From Geobacillus icigianus (GTDB taxonomy: Bacteria; Bacillota; Bacilli; Bacillales; Anoxybacillaceae), in NCBI RefSeq assembly GCF_000750005.1, contig NZ_JPYA01000034.1, forward strand, positions 1 through 53,793: a stretch of 53,793 nt of DNA, in the 5' to 3' direction. The notes under the pieces are model-generated. The model was given only the letters and a program-made list of their open reading frames with translations, made no database searches and had not been told where the DNA came from. Below are positions 18,169 through 26,398 of this stretch, one piece after another. Within the stretch, counting starts at the first letter, position 1, and each line of letters begins with the position of its first letter. A program made the position numbers and the translations under genes.

Positions 18169-19287
18169 TTAGATCCATACTTCCGTTTGTCGAAGGCGCT
18201 CGCGAACAAGAGGGATCACGGAAGTTCCTACTTGCTCGATCGTCTCTAAGTGAGGAAAGCCGCGCAACAATACGTAATCAAAGCCGAGGCCGATGAATTC
18301 AATCAGCCGATCAGCCACCTGCTCGGGAGTACCGACGAGCGCAATCGAGTTGCCCGACAGCACTTGAGTGAGCCCGGCCCATAAGTTCGGACCGATTTGG
18401 AAACGCCGCTCGGCGCTCGTTTTCATCAATTCGTGCAATCGTTTCGCACCAACCGAATCTCCCTTTTGAATCAGCTCGTCCTTTTTTCGTTTCGCTGACT
18501 CCGACAGATGGCTGACCAACGCATCGGCCTGCTCCCATGCTTCTTTTTCCGTTTCGCCCAACACGACTTGAAACGAGATGCTGTAACGCAGCGTCCGGCC
18601 ATAATGCGCTGCTTTTTGCTTCATTTCCTCGATTCGTTCTTTCATCCGTTCGAACGTCTCGCCCCACATCATGTACACGTCCGCTTCTTTCGCCGCCACT
18701 TCTTTGGCAATGTCCGAGGCGCCTCCGAAATAAATGGGTGGGCGCTGTGCGGGTTTCGGAAACAGCGAGGCGTTTTCGAGACGGTAAAACCGTCCTTCAT
18801 ACGTGACGGAAGGGAGAGTAAACAGTTGCTTCAACAGATGGATGTATTCCCTCGTTCGTTCATATCGCGTATCATGGTCAAGAAAGTCCCCCTCAGCCGC
18901 TAATTCTTTTGGTGAACCGCCTGTCACGATATTGGGCAATGCCCGCCCATGTGTCCAACAATTGATCGTCGCCACTTGTTTGGCAAAAATAGCAGGTGAA
19001 GTGGCGCCAGGACGGGCGGCGAACAGAAGGTGCAATTTAGTCGTCCGCGCTGCCAGATAAGCAGCGACGGCCAACGAATCGAGGCAACCTGCGCCTGTCG
19101 GCAACAGCAGCGTGGAAAAGCCATGGGCTTCCGCTGCTTTCGCAATCGCCTCAATGTACTCGACTGTCGGTGGACGCTCTGGATTTTCGTCCGTTCCGGT
19201 CCAACTGTTCAAGTTCGTCGAATTGCTGCCAAGACCGACGAATGTGCTGTCTCCAGATGTCGGGGCCATCGTAATAAATTCAATCAT
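18169..19287 (-). CDS. SsuD-like (alkanesulfonate-type) flavin monooxygenase
   Basis: A 372-residue luciferase-like monooxygenase of the short SsuD branch: FITMAPTSGDS, PPTVEYIEAIAKAAEAHGFSTLLLPTG, the SPAIFAKQVATIN strand-helix, GRALPNIVTGGSPKELAAEGDFLDHDTRYERT, PPIYFGGASDIAKEVAAKEADVYMMWGE and VGTPEQVADRLIEFIGLGFDYVLLRGFPH. This matches alkanesulfonate monooxygenases, which release sulfite from C-S bonds with FMNH2 and oxygen. The SsuE-type reductase at 20865 is the natural flavin supplier. AAGGAGG precedes ATG 19287. The true sulfonate or sulfone range is unknown. Confidence 0.9.
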   Translation of the reverse strand: MIEFITMAPTSGDSTFVGLGSNSTNLNSWTGTDENPERPPTVEYIEAIAKAAEAHGFSTLLLPTGAGCLDSLAVAAYLAARTTKLHLLFAARPGATSPAIFAKQVATINCWTHGRALPNIVTGGSPKELAAEGDFLDHDTRYERTREYIHLLKQLFTLPSVTYEGRFYRLENASLFPKPAQRPPIYFGGASDIAKEVAAKEADVYMMWGETFERMKERIEEMKQKAAHYGRTLRYSISFQVVLGETEKEAWEQADALVSHLSESAKRKKDELIQKGDSVGAKRLHELMKTSAERRFQIGPNLWAGLTQVLSGNSIALVGTPEQVADRLIEFIGLGFDYVLLRGFPHLETIEQVGTSVIPLVRERLRQTEVWI

Positions 19288-19382
19288 GTTTCCGCCTCCT
19301 TGTGATCGGGATGGATCATCGCGGGACCGTCAAAGAGAACAGAGCGCTTTTCGTTTTGATCGTTGTTCGTGAGCGGTGCTTG

Positions 19383-19742
19383 TCAGCTGGCGACAATCAT
19401 TTCCGAAGGCAACCGATCACTTGATGAAAGCAGGCCTTTTTGCCACCGCTTTTCGAATTCTCGGAACGGAATCGGCTGTTCCAACAAATAAAATTTGACT
19501 TGTTGTTCGACTGCTTGAGCGTAAGAGCGTTCACAAAACATATTCGGCGGGGAAGCGAAGGCGTCGGCTCCTTTTTCTTTGGCGAAACGGAGAACCGCGC
19601 TTCGGCGTCCCCCTTGCAACTGCTTGGCGATATTCGGATAGTCTTCGTACGTTTGCGAACTCGTGTGATAAAGGCGAATGGTCGCTCCTTCAATGATGGG
19701 GACAACGTTTTCCTGCTCATCGAGAACAAGGGCAATGATCAT
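19383..19742 (-). CDS. Small unknown protein at the head of the organosulfur operon
   Basis: A 119-residue cytoplasmic protein with no signal or membrane helix. ATG 19742 is chosen because GGAGGGG lies seven bases before it. The start IIALVLDEQENVVPIIEGATIRLYH vaguely recalls the beta-strand opening of NifX/NifB-type cofactor-binding domains, and it has a single cysteine in NMFCERS; I do not consider that assignment secure. It is the first gene after the operon promoter at 19793-19821, so it is made together with the monooxygenases and the importer and may be a regulatory or scaffold component of the pathway. Confidence 0.65.
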   Translation of the reverse strand: MIIALVLDEQENVVPIIEGATIRLYHTSSQTYEDYPNIAKQLQGGRRSAVLRFAKEKGADAFASPPNMFCERSYAQAVEQQVKFYLLEQPIPFREFEKRWQKGLLSSSDRLPSEMIVAS

Positions 19743-19792
19743 CAATGTTCCCCTCCATATCATTTCCTAGTAACTTTATAGGTTTAATAAAA

Positions 19793-19821
19793 AATATAAA
19801 GGAGCTGCTTCCATTTGTAAA
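19793..19821 (-). promoter_or_regulatory. Sigma-A type promoter of the organosulfur operon
   Basis: On the minus strand TTTACA (complement of 19816-19821) and TATATT (complement of 19793-19798) are spaced by 17 bases, in the gap between the LysR gene and the operon head. The LysR product would be expected to bind just upstream of the -35. Confidence 0.65.
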
Positions 19822-19844
19822 ATTGAAAAAATAGAAGTGATCGT

Positions 19845-20753
19845 TCAAAAAATGTGAAGATCCGTAGAGCATCTGCCAGCACATTGATCAAGCAAAAAGC
19901 GAATCCATTTTTCCGTTGCGGGGTGGCTCGCTTCACTCGTAAACATCCGTAAGATGCCAACGGTCAGTCCATCGCGAAAATCGGCGATCGGTTGTGCCAC
20001 CGTTCCTGCAGGAGGAGGAGTGACAGCAATCTTCGGCACGACAGCGATGCCAAGCGAAGCATGGACATAATATTTCAGCGCCAACATGTTGCTAATCTCG
20101 GTTTTGTATAAAGGTTGAATGCCTAACTCCACCAGGCGTTTTTCCAAATTGCGTCGAAATGGGCAGGCGGCGCTCGTTACAAGCAGCGGTTCATCGGCCA
20201 AATCGCGAAGATAAACGACAGATCGTTTCGCTAATGGGTGAGAGGCCGGAGAAAGCAGCACCACTTCTTCGGAAAACAACGGTTCAAAGCTCGCTCCTGC
20301 CATGGTTTCGGGTGTTGCGCAAATGGCTGCATCGATGTCTCCCCGCTCTACCATGTCCACAAGCATTTGGTTGCTATGAATTTGGATTGTAAACAGAATG
20401 TTCGGCTGCTTGTCCCGAAAGGCGCTGAGCCATGCAGGAAGACGGTGACTGGCTGTCGGCTCCATCACCCCGATGCGGACGAGTCCTCTTTCGCCATCAA
20501 TGCATTCTTTCAATGTTTTTTGTAAATGGTCGAAGCTTTTGAGCAAAAATTCCCCTTTCTCACTTAACAATTTGCCTGCCTCGGTCAATTGGAACGGTTT
20601 TCCTCGCTTAATGAGCGTGATGCCGAGCTCTGCTTCTAAGTTTTTGATATGAGTCGTCACAGTCGATTGCGCGTAGTTCAACTCTTCAGCAGCTCGCTGG
20701 AAGCTTTTATGTTTGACAACCGTTTGGAACGTTTTAATGGTGCGTAAGTCCAT
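19845..20753 (-). CDS. LysR-family transcriptional regulator
   Basis: A 302-residue LTTR. The winged helix is at the N-terminus (FQTVVKHKSFQRAAEELNYAQSTVTTHIKNLEAELGITLIKR, about residues 9-50) and the effector domain spans about 90-295 (GLVRIGVMEPTASHRLPAWL, DIDAAICATPE, LLSPASHPLA). ATG 20753 follows AAGGGAA. It is transcribed toward the organosulfur operon and ends 102 bases before that operon's first start, with the operon's own promoter in between, so the operon is not simply read through from it. In Bacillus, LysR regulators such as CysL and YtlI control sulfur genes, which fits the context. The effector is unknown. Confidence 0.88.
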   Translation of the reverse strand: MDLRTIKTFQTVVKHKSFQRAAEELNYAQSTVTTHIKNLEAELGITLIKRGKPFQLTEAGKLLSEKGEFLLKSFDHLQKTLKECIDGERGLVRIGVMEPTASHRLPAWLSAFRDKQPNILFTIQIHSNQMLVDMVERGDIDAAICATPETMAGASFEPLFSEEVVLLSPASHPLAKRSVVYLRDLADEPLLVTSAACPFRRNLEKRLVELGIQPLYKTEISNMLALKYYVHASLGIAVVPKIAVTPPPAGTVAQPIADFRDGLTVGILRMFTSEASHPATEKWIRFLLDQCAGRCSTDLHIF

Positions 20754-20797
20754 AGGGTTTCTTTCCCTTCTTGTCCCGTCTTTTTTCGATCACAAAA

Positions 20798-20833
20798 AAG
20801 CAGATTGTCCTTCAGCTGAAGTCAATCTGCTTT
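20798..20833 (-). terminator. Terminator of the FMN reductase gene
   Basis: AGCAGATTG and CAATCTGCT pair around a 15-base loop; on the minus strand the stem is followed by TTTTTTG. It separates the reductase gene from LysR. Confidence 0.8.
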
Positions 20834-20864
20834 CATCATGACAGGAAGAGTAGGTGGAATGGAG

Positions 20865-21419
20865 CTAGTTTGTGAAACTTGGAATCGCAAGGCGCCGAAT
20901 GGCAGACTCCAACTCTGATATGCTTTCATCGAGCCGACGCGTCAGTTCTTCGGGCAACGAGTATCCGCCTTCATGGAGGCGTTTTACCCATTGATCGACA
21001 GCGTATACGCCGCTCAAAATATAGCGTGCACCCAAGGCGGACAGAACGGGTTTCAATCCGTAGTCAATGGCTAACAGGTGAGCGAGAGAGCCGCCAATAA
21101 ACAACGGAAGAACGACTTTGTGTTGTAACCCTTTTTGCGGGAGCAAATCCAAATACGCTTTCAATACTCCCGTGTAGGCCGCTTTGTAAACCGGACTGGC
21201 AATGATCACGCCTTGAGCCTTCTCCACTTTTTGATTGGCCGCGACAATGGCGGGGCCGTCAAATCGAGCCCGCAATAAATCCTCAGCGGGCAAATCGGCC
21301 ACACGAATCTGTTCAGTCGTGAATCCCGCTTGATGCAAAGCATGTTCCGCATAGTCAATGAGTCCATTGAGTCGCGATGTCGGCGATGGATTTCCATTAA
21401 CAATAACGATCGTGGACAC
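20865..21419 (-). CDS. NADPH-dependent FMN reductase (SsuE type)
   Basis: A 184-residue flavodoxin-fold reductase: IVIVNGNPSPTSRLNGL at the start (phosphate loop), GVIIASPVYKAAYTGVLKAYLDLLPQKGLQHKVVLPLFIGGSLAHLLAIDYGLKPVLSALGA and the conserved helical tail. It matches SsuE/MsuE enzymes that pass FMNH2 to partner monooxygenases. The start is GTG 21419 with GGGGGAGGTG five bases upstream. It has its own promoter and terminator, so it is controlled separately from the operon it presumably serves. Confidence 0.9.
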   Translation of the reverse strand: MSTIVIVNGNPSPTSRLNGLIDYAEHALHQAGFTTEQIRVADLPAEDLLRARFDGPAIVAANQKVEKAQGVIIASPVYKAAYTGVLKAYLDLLPQKGLQHKVVLPLFIGGSLAHLLAIDYGLKPVLSALGARYILSGVYAVDQWVKRLHEGGYSLPEELTRRLDESISELESAIRRLAIPSFTN

Positions 21420-21476
21420 GGCTTCACCTCCCCCTTCTATATTTGTTAATTCATATAGGAATACTTTGTTTTGATC

Positions 21477-21506
21477 ATCGTATCATGATGATAAATGCCA
21501 TGTCAA
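21477..21506 (-). promoter_or_regulatory. Sigma-A type promoter of the FMN reductase gene
   Basis: Minus-strand TTGACA (21501-21506) and TACGAT (21477-21482) are 18 bases apart, 58 bases before GTG 21419. The overlapping ATCATGAT and TATCATGATGATA palindromic stretches could be an operator. Confidence 0.55.
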
Positions 21507-21620
21507 TCATGATATGTAGATTTTTTCTACCAGCGCCGTGTAAAACGATATCGTTGTGACATCGGTGCGCCTAAAAACGTTAACGGGACAAGTTGTAAAA
21601 CGATTGTTTTCTTCAAATTA

Positions 21621-21747
21621 CTAGGAGGCTGGTGAAAAACGATTGTTTCTCTTGAGCAATGGGGGAGCGTGTGAAAGGCACAGGGCTTTTCGATTTGAGA
21701 AACGAGGTTGGTAAGCAGCCTGTTGCCTTACATCACCGCTCCTCTAG
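21621..21747 (-). repeat. CTAG-bounded repeat, single reverse copy
   Basis: A 127-bp copy in reverse orientation: it begins CTAGGAGGCTGGTGAAAAAC and ends ACATCACCGCTCCTCTAG, with the reverse of the internal CTCAAATCGAAAAGCCCTG motif. It fills most of the spacer between the divergent reductase and fructokinase genes; the remainder of that ~500-bp spacer holds their promoters. Confidence 0.75.
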
Positions 21748-21763
21748 GTTCGCGGCCGCACGC

Positions 21764-21793
21764 TTTACAATTCGGGCGAACCGTTGATACGAT
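21764..21793 (+). promoter_or_regulatory. Possible sigma-A promoter of the fructokinase gene
   Basis: TTTACA at 21764-21769 and TACGAT at 21788-21793 are spaced by 18 bases, just after the repeat element and about 130 bases before the chosen start. Confidence 0.4.
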
Positions 21794-21925
21794 AAAGAAA
21801 GGCACCGTCGGTGATCCTTTCGTGGGCGAGTGGAACCGACGAAGGTGGTAGAACGAACATAGAAAAAGAGGGTGGCTGCCGTCAAAATCGAACATCAACA
21901 CTACGAGAAGGAAAGGGAAATCGGT

Positions 21926-22816
21926 ATGATTCTAGGAGCCATTGAAGCCGGGGGCACGAAATTTGTCTGTGCCCTCGGCGATGAACAAGGGAACATCCGT
22001 GAACGGGCGGTGTTTCCGACGACGACGCCGGACGAGACGATGGGGCGCGTCATCGACTTTTTCCGTCCGCACAACGTTGAGGCGATCGGCATCGGATCGT
22101 TCGGCCCGGTCGATTTGCGTCCGGACAGTCCAACGTACGGGCACATAACGAGTACGCCAAAACAGGCGTGGGCGAATTTCGACGTTGTCGGCACGCTAAA
22201 ACAAGCGTTCCCGGTGCCGATCGGTTTTGACACGGATGTCAACGCCGCGGCGCTTGGCGAGCAGCGCTGGGGGGCGGCGCAAGGGCTTGACAGTTGCCTG
22301 TATATGACGGTCGGGACGGGTATTGGTGTCGGCGCCGTCGTGGAAGGTCGCCTGCTTCACGGCCTGCTTCATCCGGAAATGGGCCATATGTTCGTTCGCC
22401 GCCATCCGGATGACGCGTTTGCCGGCATCTGTCCGTATCATGGCGACTGTTTGGAAGGCATGGCGTCCGGCCCGGCGCTTGAGTGGCGTTGGGGGAAAAA
22501 GGGGGCGGAGCTGGCCGACCGGAAGGAGGTCTGGGAGCTCGAGGCGTTTTATCTCGCCCAAGCCATCGCCAACTATGTGCTTATCCTATCTCCTAAGAAG
22601 GTCATTGTTGGCGGCGGGGTGATGAAACAGACGTCCATCTTGCCGTTGGTGCGCCAGCGTGTACAGGAACTATTGAACGGTTATGTGCAGCATGAGGCGG
22701 TGTTGGAGAATATAGGGGAATATATCGTATCTCCGGGGTTAGGTGACAACGCCGGTGTGGCCGGGGCGTTGGCGCTCGCCGCGGAGCAAGCAATGAGGGG
22801 CGGTCGGCGTCCGTGA
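21926..22816 (+). CDS. ROK-family fructokinase
   Basis: A 296-residue ROK sugar kinase. The N-terminus GAIEAGGTKFVCALGDEQGN is the ATP-phosphate motif of ROK fructokinases, followed by IGSFGPVDLRPDSPTYGHITSTPK and FDTDVNAAALGEQRWGAAQGL with the catalytic aspartate. The zinc site is seen as GHMFVRRHPDD then CPYHGDCLEGMASGPAL. It would phosphorylate fructose (or mannose) in the cytoplasm. ATG 21926 with GAAAGGGAAA upstream fits the family's usual start; the frame is open 54 bases further to a GTG without a well-spaced binding site. It appears monocistronic. Confidence 0.93.
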   Translation: MILGAIEAGGTKFVCALGDEQGNIRERAVFPTTTPDETMGRVIDFFRPHNVEAIGIGSFGPVDLRPDSPTYGHITSTPKQAWANFDVVGTLKQAFPVPIGFDTDVNAAALGEQRWGAAQGLDSCLYMTVGTGIGVGAVVEGRLLHGLLHPEMGHMFVRRHPDDAFAGICPYHGDCLEGMASGPALEWRWGKKGAELADRKEVWELEAFYLAQAIANYVLILSPKKVIVGGGVMKQTSILPLVRQRVQELLNGYVQHEAVLENIGEYIVSPGLGDNAGVAGALALAAEQAMRGGRRP

Positions 22817-22885
22817 GACGCTCGACCGCTGTCATTTTGCCGCTATTCATCATATGACTACCCATTCAAACAATATCTGTGGATC

Positions 22886-22903
22886 TTTGACCACTCGGTC
22901 AAA
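22886..22903. promoter_or_regulatory. TetR-type operator 1
   Basis: TTTGACC-ACTC-GGTCAAA is a perfect seven-base inverted repeat upstream of the -35 of the regulator/exporter promoter. It resembles operator 2 at 22955-22970. Confidence 0.7.
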
Positions 22904-22920
22904 GAAGTTTGGTAAAATGT

Positions 22921-22970
22921 TTGCATAAATCGATAACGATCGTTTATAATAACATTGACTATTCGGTCAA
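22921..22970 (+). promoter_or_regulatory. Promoter and TetR-type operator 2 of the tetR-MFS operon
   Basis: TTGCAT at 22921-22926 and TATAAT at 22945-22950 are 18 bases apart. The start region is covered by TTGACTATTCGGTCAA (22955-22970), a second inverted repeat with the same half-sites as operator 1. Binding at both sites would bracket the promoter and repress it. Confidence 0.7.
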
Positions 22971-22987
22971 AAGTGGAGGCGAGAACG

Positions 22988-23128
22988 ATGACGGATGTGC
23001 GAAAGTTGGTGGAGTGGCTGCGGCGGCGCGGCGTGCGCGCTAGCTTGGTGAAACCGAGGATCGCCTTGCGGTCGGATCGTTCCTGGCTGACGGCAGGCAA
23101 ACAGGGGATGAGCCGCTGCCATGGATGA
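22988..23128 (+). CDS. Small leader ORF (46 aa) overlapping the TetR start
   Basis: ATG 22988 has GTGGAGGCG at good spacing, and the frame runs 46 codons (MTDVRKLVEWLRRRGVRASL at the start) to TGA 23126-23128, overlapping the first eight bases of the tetR gene. tetR itself lacks a clear ribosome binding site, so translation of the leader may drive tetR by coupling. The peptide is basic and arginine-rich, with no recognised family. Confidence 0.5.
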   Translation: MTDVRKLVEWLRRRGVRASLVKPRIALRSDRSWLTAGKQGMSRCHG

Positions 23129-24044
23129 ACGGCGCACGCAATTTATTGAAATGGCGATGAAATTGTTTGCCGAAAAAGGTTACCATGCGACATCGATTCA
23201 GGACTTGGTGGATGCTTGGGGCATTTCTAAAGGGGCGTTTTACCACCATTTTACCTCGAAGGAAGACTTGCTTTTGGCGGTGCTTCGCCACTACAGCGAA
23301 AAAATGGTGGCTGAGCTGACAGCGGACGACGGGGAAGGGACGGAAAAAGAGCGATGGATTCGCCAGCTGTCGGCCCACTTTTCCCATATTCATGAGTATA
23401 AAGATTTTTTGCGCATGATCATGTCGGAACAGCTGCCGAAAGTGAATCCGGAAGTCGAGCGTTATATGTTCCGCCAGCACGGTCGTCTTTTTTGGTGGTA
23501 TTGCACCCGCTTAGAAGACGTCTACGGCGAGGCGGTTCGTCCGTACGTGTATGATGTGGCCATGATGATCAACGGCATTGTCCGGCAATATTTGTTTTAT
23601 TGTTTTTTTCACGAGGAGGCGTTGAACGCGGACGAGATCGCTCGCTTCCTCGCGCGCCGCTTCGATGCGATTGTCGCCAGCTTTGCGGCTGATGAGCCGC
23701 CGCTGCTCACGAAAGAATCGCTCGCACCGTGGGTGGAGCTCGAAGAACGGGAGCGACAACGGCAGCGCGAGCGGCTCGCTTCAGCGTTTTCCGCTGCCCG
23801 CGCGGCGGCGCGGGAGCTTCGCTCGAAACAGGCGCGGGAGGTGCTTGAGGCGATCGCGGCGTTGGAGGAGGAGCTGCTTGGCCGCGATGGGTCGCCAAGA
23901 GCGTATTTGGTGGAGGCGTTGCGGTTGTATTTGCGGCAACACGCGGCTCCTCCGCTCGCCGACGCTTTGGCGGCGCTCAACGACGAAATTCAAGCGTATC
24001 AACAATCGGAGCGATGGGAGAGGGAAACATGGAGAAAGCATTGA
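23121..24044 (+). CDS. TetR/AcrR-family repressor with long C-terminal extension
   Basis: A 307-residue regulator. The DNA-binding domain is typical (FIEMAMKLFAEKGYHATSIQDLVDAWGISKGAFYHHFTSKEDLLLAVLRHY, about residues 8-58). Normal TetR proteins have about 190-210 residues; here about 100 extra C-terminal residues form a charged, arginine- and alanine-rich helix (ELEERERQRQRERLASAFSA and beyond) likely to be a coiled coil. It is co-transcribed with the MFS exporter, overlapping it by 16 bases, and the two operators upstream suggest autorepression relieved by an exported compound. Confidence 0.9.
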   Translation: MDERRTQFIEMAMKLFAEKGYHATSIQDLVDAWGISKGAFYHHFTSKEDLLLAVLRHYSEKMVAELTADDGEGTEKERWIRQLSAHFSHIHEYKDFLRMIMSEQLPKVNPEVERYMFRQHGRLFWWYCTRLEDVYGEAVRPYVYDVAMMINGIVRQYLFYCFFHEEALNADEIARFLARRFDAIVASFAADEPPLLTKESLAPWVELEERERQRQRERLASAFSAARAAARELRSKQAREVLEAIAALEEELLGRDGSPRAYLVEALRLYLRQHAAPPLADALAALNDEIQAYQQSERWERETWRKH

Positions 24045-25636
24045 CGGCGCCGGTCGGTACGATCCGGCATCGTTCGCTGTTGATTACCGGACTGGTGATC
24101 GCGATGTTGTTTGCGGCTTTGGACGGGACGATTGTCGGAACCGCGATGCCGCGCATTGTCGGCGAGCTTCACGGGTTGGGGATCATGACGTGGCTGACGA
24201 CGGCGTATATGTTAACATCAACGACAGTCGTGCCGATCGCTGGGAAACTCGCTGATTTGTTGGGGCGGCGGCTCGTGTACGTGAGCGGGCTCGTCATCTT
24301 TATGATCGGTTCAGCCCTTTGCGGCATGGCAAACGATATGACCCAGCTTATTCTTTATCGCGGCCTTCAAGGCATCGGCGGCGGCATTATGATGCCGATG
24401 GCGATGGTGGTCATCGGCGACGTGTTTACGGGCAAAGAGCGCGCCAAATGGCAAGGGGTGTTCGGCGGTCTGTACGGCCTCGCTTCCGTGCTCGGTCCAC
24501 AAGTCGGCGGCTTTATCGTCGATCACTTGAGCTGGCGTTGGGTGTTTTATATCAATTTGCCCGTCGGCATTGTCGCCACCGTGCTGATCGCCATGGGATT
24601 AAGCAAATACAAAGCCGAAGGGCCGGTCAAATTTGACATCGCAGGGATGACGACCTTGACAGTCGGAGTTGTCAGTCTATTGCTCGGATTAACGTTTGGC
24701 GGCGACCGCTATCCGTGGGGGTCTTGGCAAATCATTTCCTTGTTTGCTTTGGCGGCGGCTGGTTTTGTCTTGTTTGCCTTGGCGGAAAAGCGGGCCGCGG
24801 AGCCGATCATCCCGCTTTGGTTGTTCCGCAATCGGGCGTTTACGCTTCTCAATGGCATCGGCTTTTTCATGAGCATCGGCATGTTTGGCGCCATTATGTT
24901 CGTGCCGTTTTTTATGCAAGGCATCATCGGGGTGAGCGCCACCCAGTCGGGAACGATCATGACGCCGATGATGATCACGATGATCATCAGCAGTGTCATC
25001 GGCGGCCGGCTCGTTTATCGGATTGGCGTCAAACCGCAGTTGATCATAGGCATGGCCGTGATGGTTGCCGCGTTTGGGCTGCTTGGCACGATGGGAATCG
25101 ACACGTCGAAATGGACGGCAACGCTATATATGATGATTCTCGGCCTTGGCACCGGTTTGGTCATGCCGATTTTGACGCTTGCTTTGCAAGAAAGCTTCTC
25201 GAAATCGGAACTTGGCGTTGTCACCTCTTCGAGCCAGTTTTTCCGTTCCATTGGCGGAACGTTTGGCATGACCGTGCTCGGCGCCGTGATGAACGAGCGG
25301 TCAAGCGCGTTGCTCGATGAGCGGTTGATGCCGAAACTTGAAGCGTTGCCAGCACAGGCGAAAGGGCTTGTCGACCGCTTTGCGGACATGATTCACAGCG
25401 ATCCGCAAGGGCTGTATTCTGTTCTCTTCAGTCCGGAGGCGATGGCCAAAATTCCAGCGCCGCTGCGCGACATGTTCGTGCCGGTGCTGAAGCAATCGCT
25501 TGTCGATTCCCTGCAAGCCGTCTTTTGGTTCGGGCTCGCGTTTATCGCGGTCGGCTTGCTGTTAGTGTTCGGCTTGAAACGGATTGTCTTGTCTGATCGG
25601 GCAGAGGCGATGAAGCAGGCAAGAGAGACGGAGTAA
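24029..25636 (+). CDS. MFS multidrug efflux transporter (DHA2 / EmrB-QacA type)
   Basis: A 535-residue transporter with about 14 helices. Motifs seen are LDGTIVGTAMPRIVGEL in the first helix (DHA2 signature), GKLADLLGRRLVYVSGL (motif A), LILYRGLQGIGGGIMMPMAMVVIGDVF (motif B) and GLYGLASVLGPQVGGFIVDHLSWRWVFYINLPVG (motif C, antiporter-type). It should export drugs or other hydrophobic compounds by proton antiport. ATG 24029 follows GGGAGAGGG; an in-frame ATG at 24014 is less well served. Its partner is the upstream TetR repressor. Confidence 0.94.
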   Translation: MEKALTAPVGTIRHRSLLITGLVIAMLFAALDGTIVGTAMPRIVGELHGLGIMTWLTTAYMLTSTTVVPIAGKLADLLGRRLVYVSGLVIFMIGSALCGMANDMTQLILYRGLQGIGGGIMMPMAMVVIGDVFTGKERAKWQGVFGGLYGLASVLGPQVGGFIVDHLSWRWVFYINLPVGIVATVLIAMGLSKYKAEGPVKFDIAGMTTLTVGVVSLLLGLTFGGDRYPWGSWQIISLFALAAAGFVLFALAEKRAAEPIIPLWLFRNRAFTLLNGIGFFMSIGMFGAIMFVPFFMQGIIGVSATQSGTIMTPMMITMIISSVIGGRLVYRIGVKPQLIIGMAVMVAAFGLLGTMGIDTSKWTATLYMMILGLGTGLVMPILTLALQESFSKSELGVVTSSSQFFRSIGGTFGMTVLGAVMNERSSALLDERLMPKLEALPAQAKGLVDRFADMIHSDPQGLYSVLFSPEAMAKIPAPLRDMFVPVLKQSLVDSLQAVFWFGLAFIAVGLLLVFGLKRIVLSDRAEAMKQARETE

Positions 25637-25644
25637 AGAAAGGG

Positions 25645-25694
25645 AAATGGCGGACCGCGCCTCATTTGGTCAGGTGGCGGACCGCCATTTTTTT
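25645..25694 (+). terminator. Terminator of the tetR-MFS operon
   Basis: AAATGGCGG at 25645-25653 pairs with CCGCCATTT at 25682-25690, followed by TTTT. The loop contains a second copy of GGCGGACC. Confidence 0.75.
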
Positions 25695-25829
25695 GCTGCG
25701 ACGAACAAACCGCTCCGAAGCGGATAAAGCATCTGGGAACGGGGGCGAATGGCAGCTTCCGTGTTTTTTATTGGTTAAGCGATTCATGCGGCGCACATGG
25801 CGGCCTCACAGCAGCATCCCGCAGGGCGG

Positions 25830-26189
25830 CTACGGCGCGCCTGCATCCGCGCCCTGTCCGAAGACGCGCGAGCGGGTGAGAAAGCGAACACCTTCCGGAC
25901 CTTCAAGCGAAAACATGCCGCCGCGCCCGGGAACAACATCGATAATCAGTTGAGTATGCTTCCAATATTCGTATTGCGCTTTGGCGATGTAAAACGGGCA
26001 GCCGGCGATTTCGCCAAGCAATACGTCGGAATCGCCGACGATCAACTCGCCGAGCGGGTAGCACATCGGCGAACTGCCGTCGCAGCACCCGCCCGATTGA
26101 TGGAACATGAGCGGTCCGTATTTCGCTTTTAGCTTGTCAATTAATGCCAACGCCGCTTCCGTTGCGATCACTTTCGGCTCTTCCATCAT
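25830..26189 (-). CDS. DUF779-family protein (aldehyde dehydrogenase companion)
   Basis: A 119-residue protein with the DUF779 pattern: LMFHQSGGCCDGSSPMCYPLGEL with clustered cysteines, DVLLGEIAGCPFYIAKAQYEYWKHTQLIIDVVPGRGGMFSLEGPEGVRFLTRSRVF. The family is commonly encoded beside acetaldehyde/aldehyde dehydrogenase genes; its biochemical role is not established, and the Cys-Cys cluster suggests metal or redox chemistry. ATG 26189 has AGGAGGAGAG ten bases upstream. Here an unrelated gene (26399-27454) separates it from the aldehyde dehydrogenase gene at 27702. Confidence 0.88.
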   Translation of the reverse strand: MMEEPKVIATEAALALIDKLKAKYGPLMFHQSGGCCDGSSPMCYPLGELIVGDSDVLLGEIAGCPFYIAKAQYEYWKHTQLIIDVVPGRGGMFSLEGPEGVRFLTRSRVFGQGADAGAP

Positions 26190-26398
26190 CCATTGCTCTC
26201 CTCCTTTGCCTAGTAAGTTCTTTCCAAATGGAATGCCCCCGCTGTTTGCCTGAGGTCGATGCCCTCAACAAACAAAAGAAAGGAAAACAAGCACGCCCCT
26301 CATTCGCAGCGGATGACGTCCCGGACGTTCGCTTGGCGTTGCGTTCTTGAGCCGGATCCTTCGCCTGGCGCTTGGCCGGGAGGCTGTCTTTTCCATTC

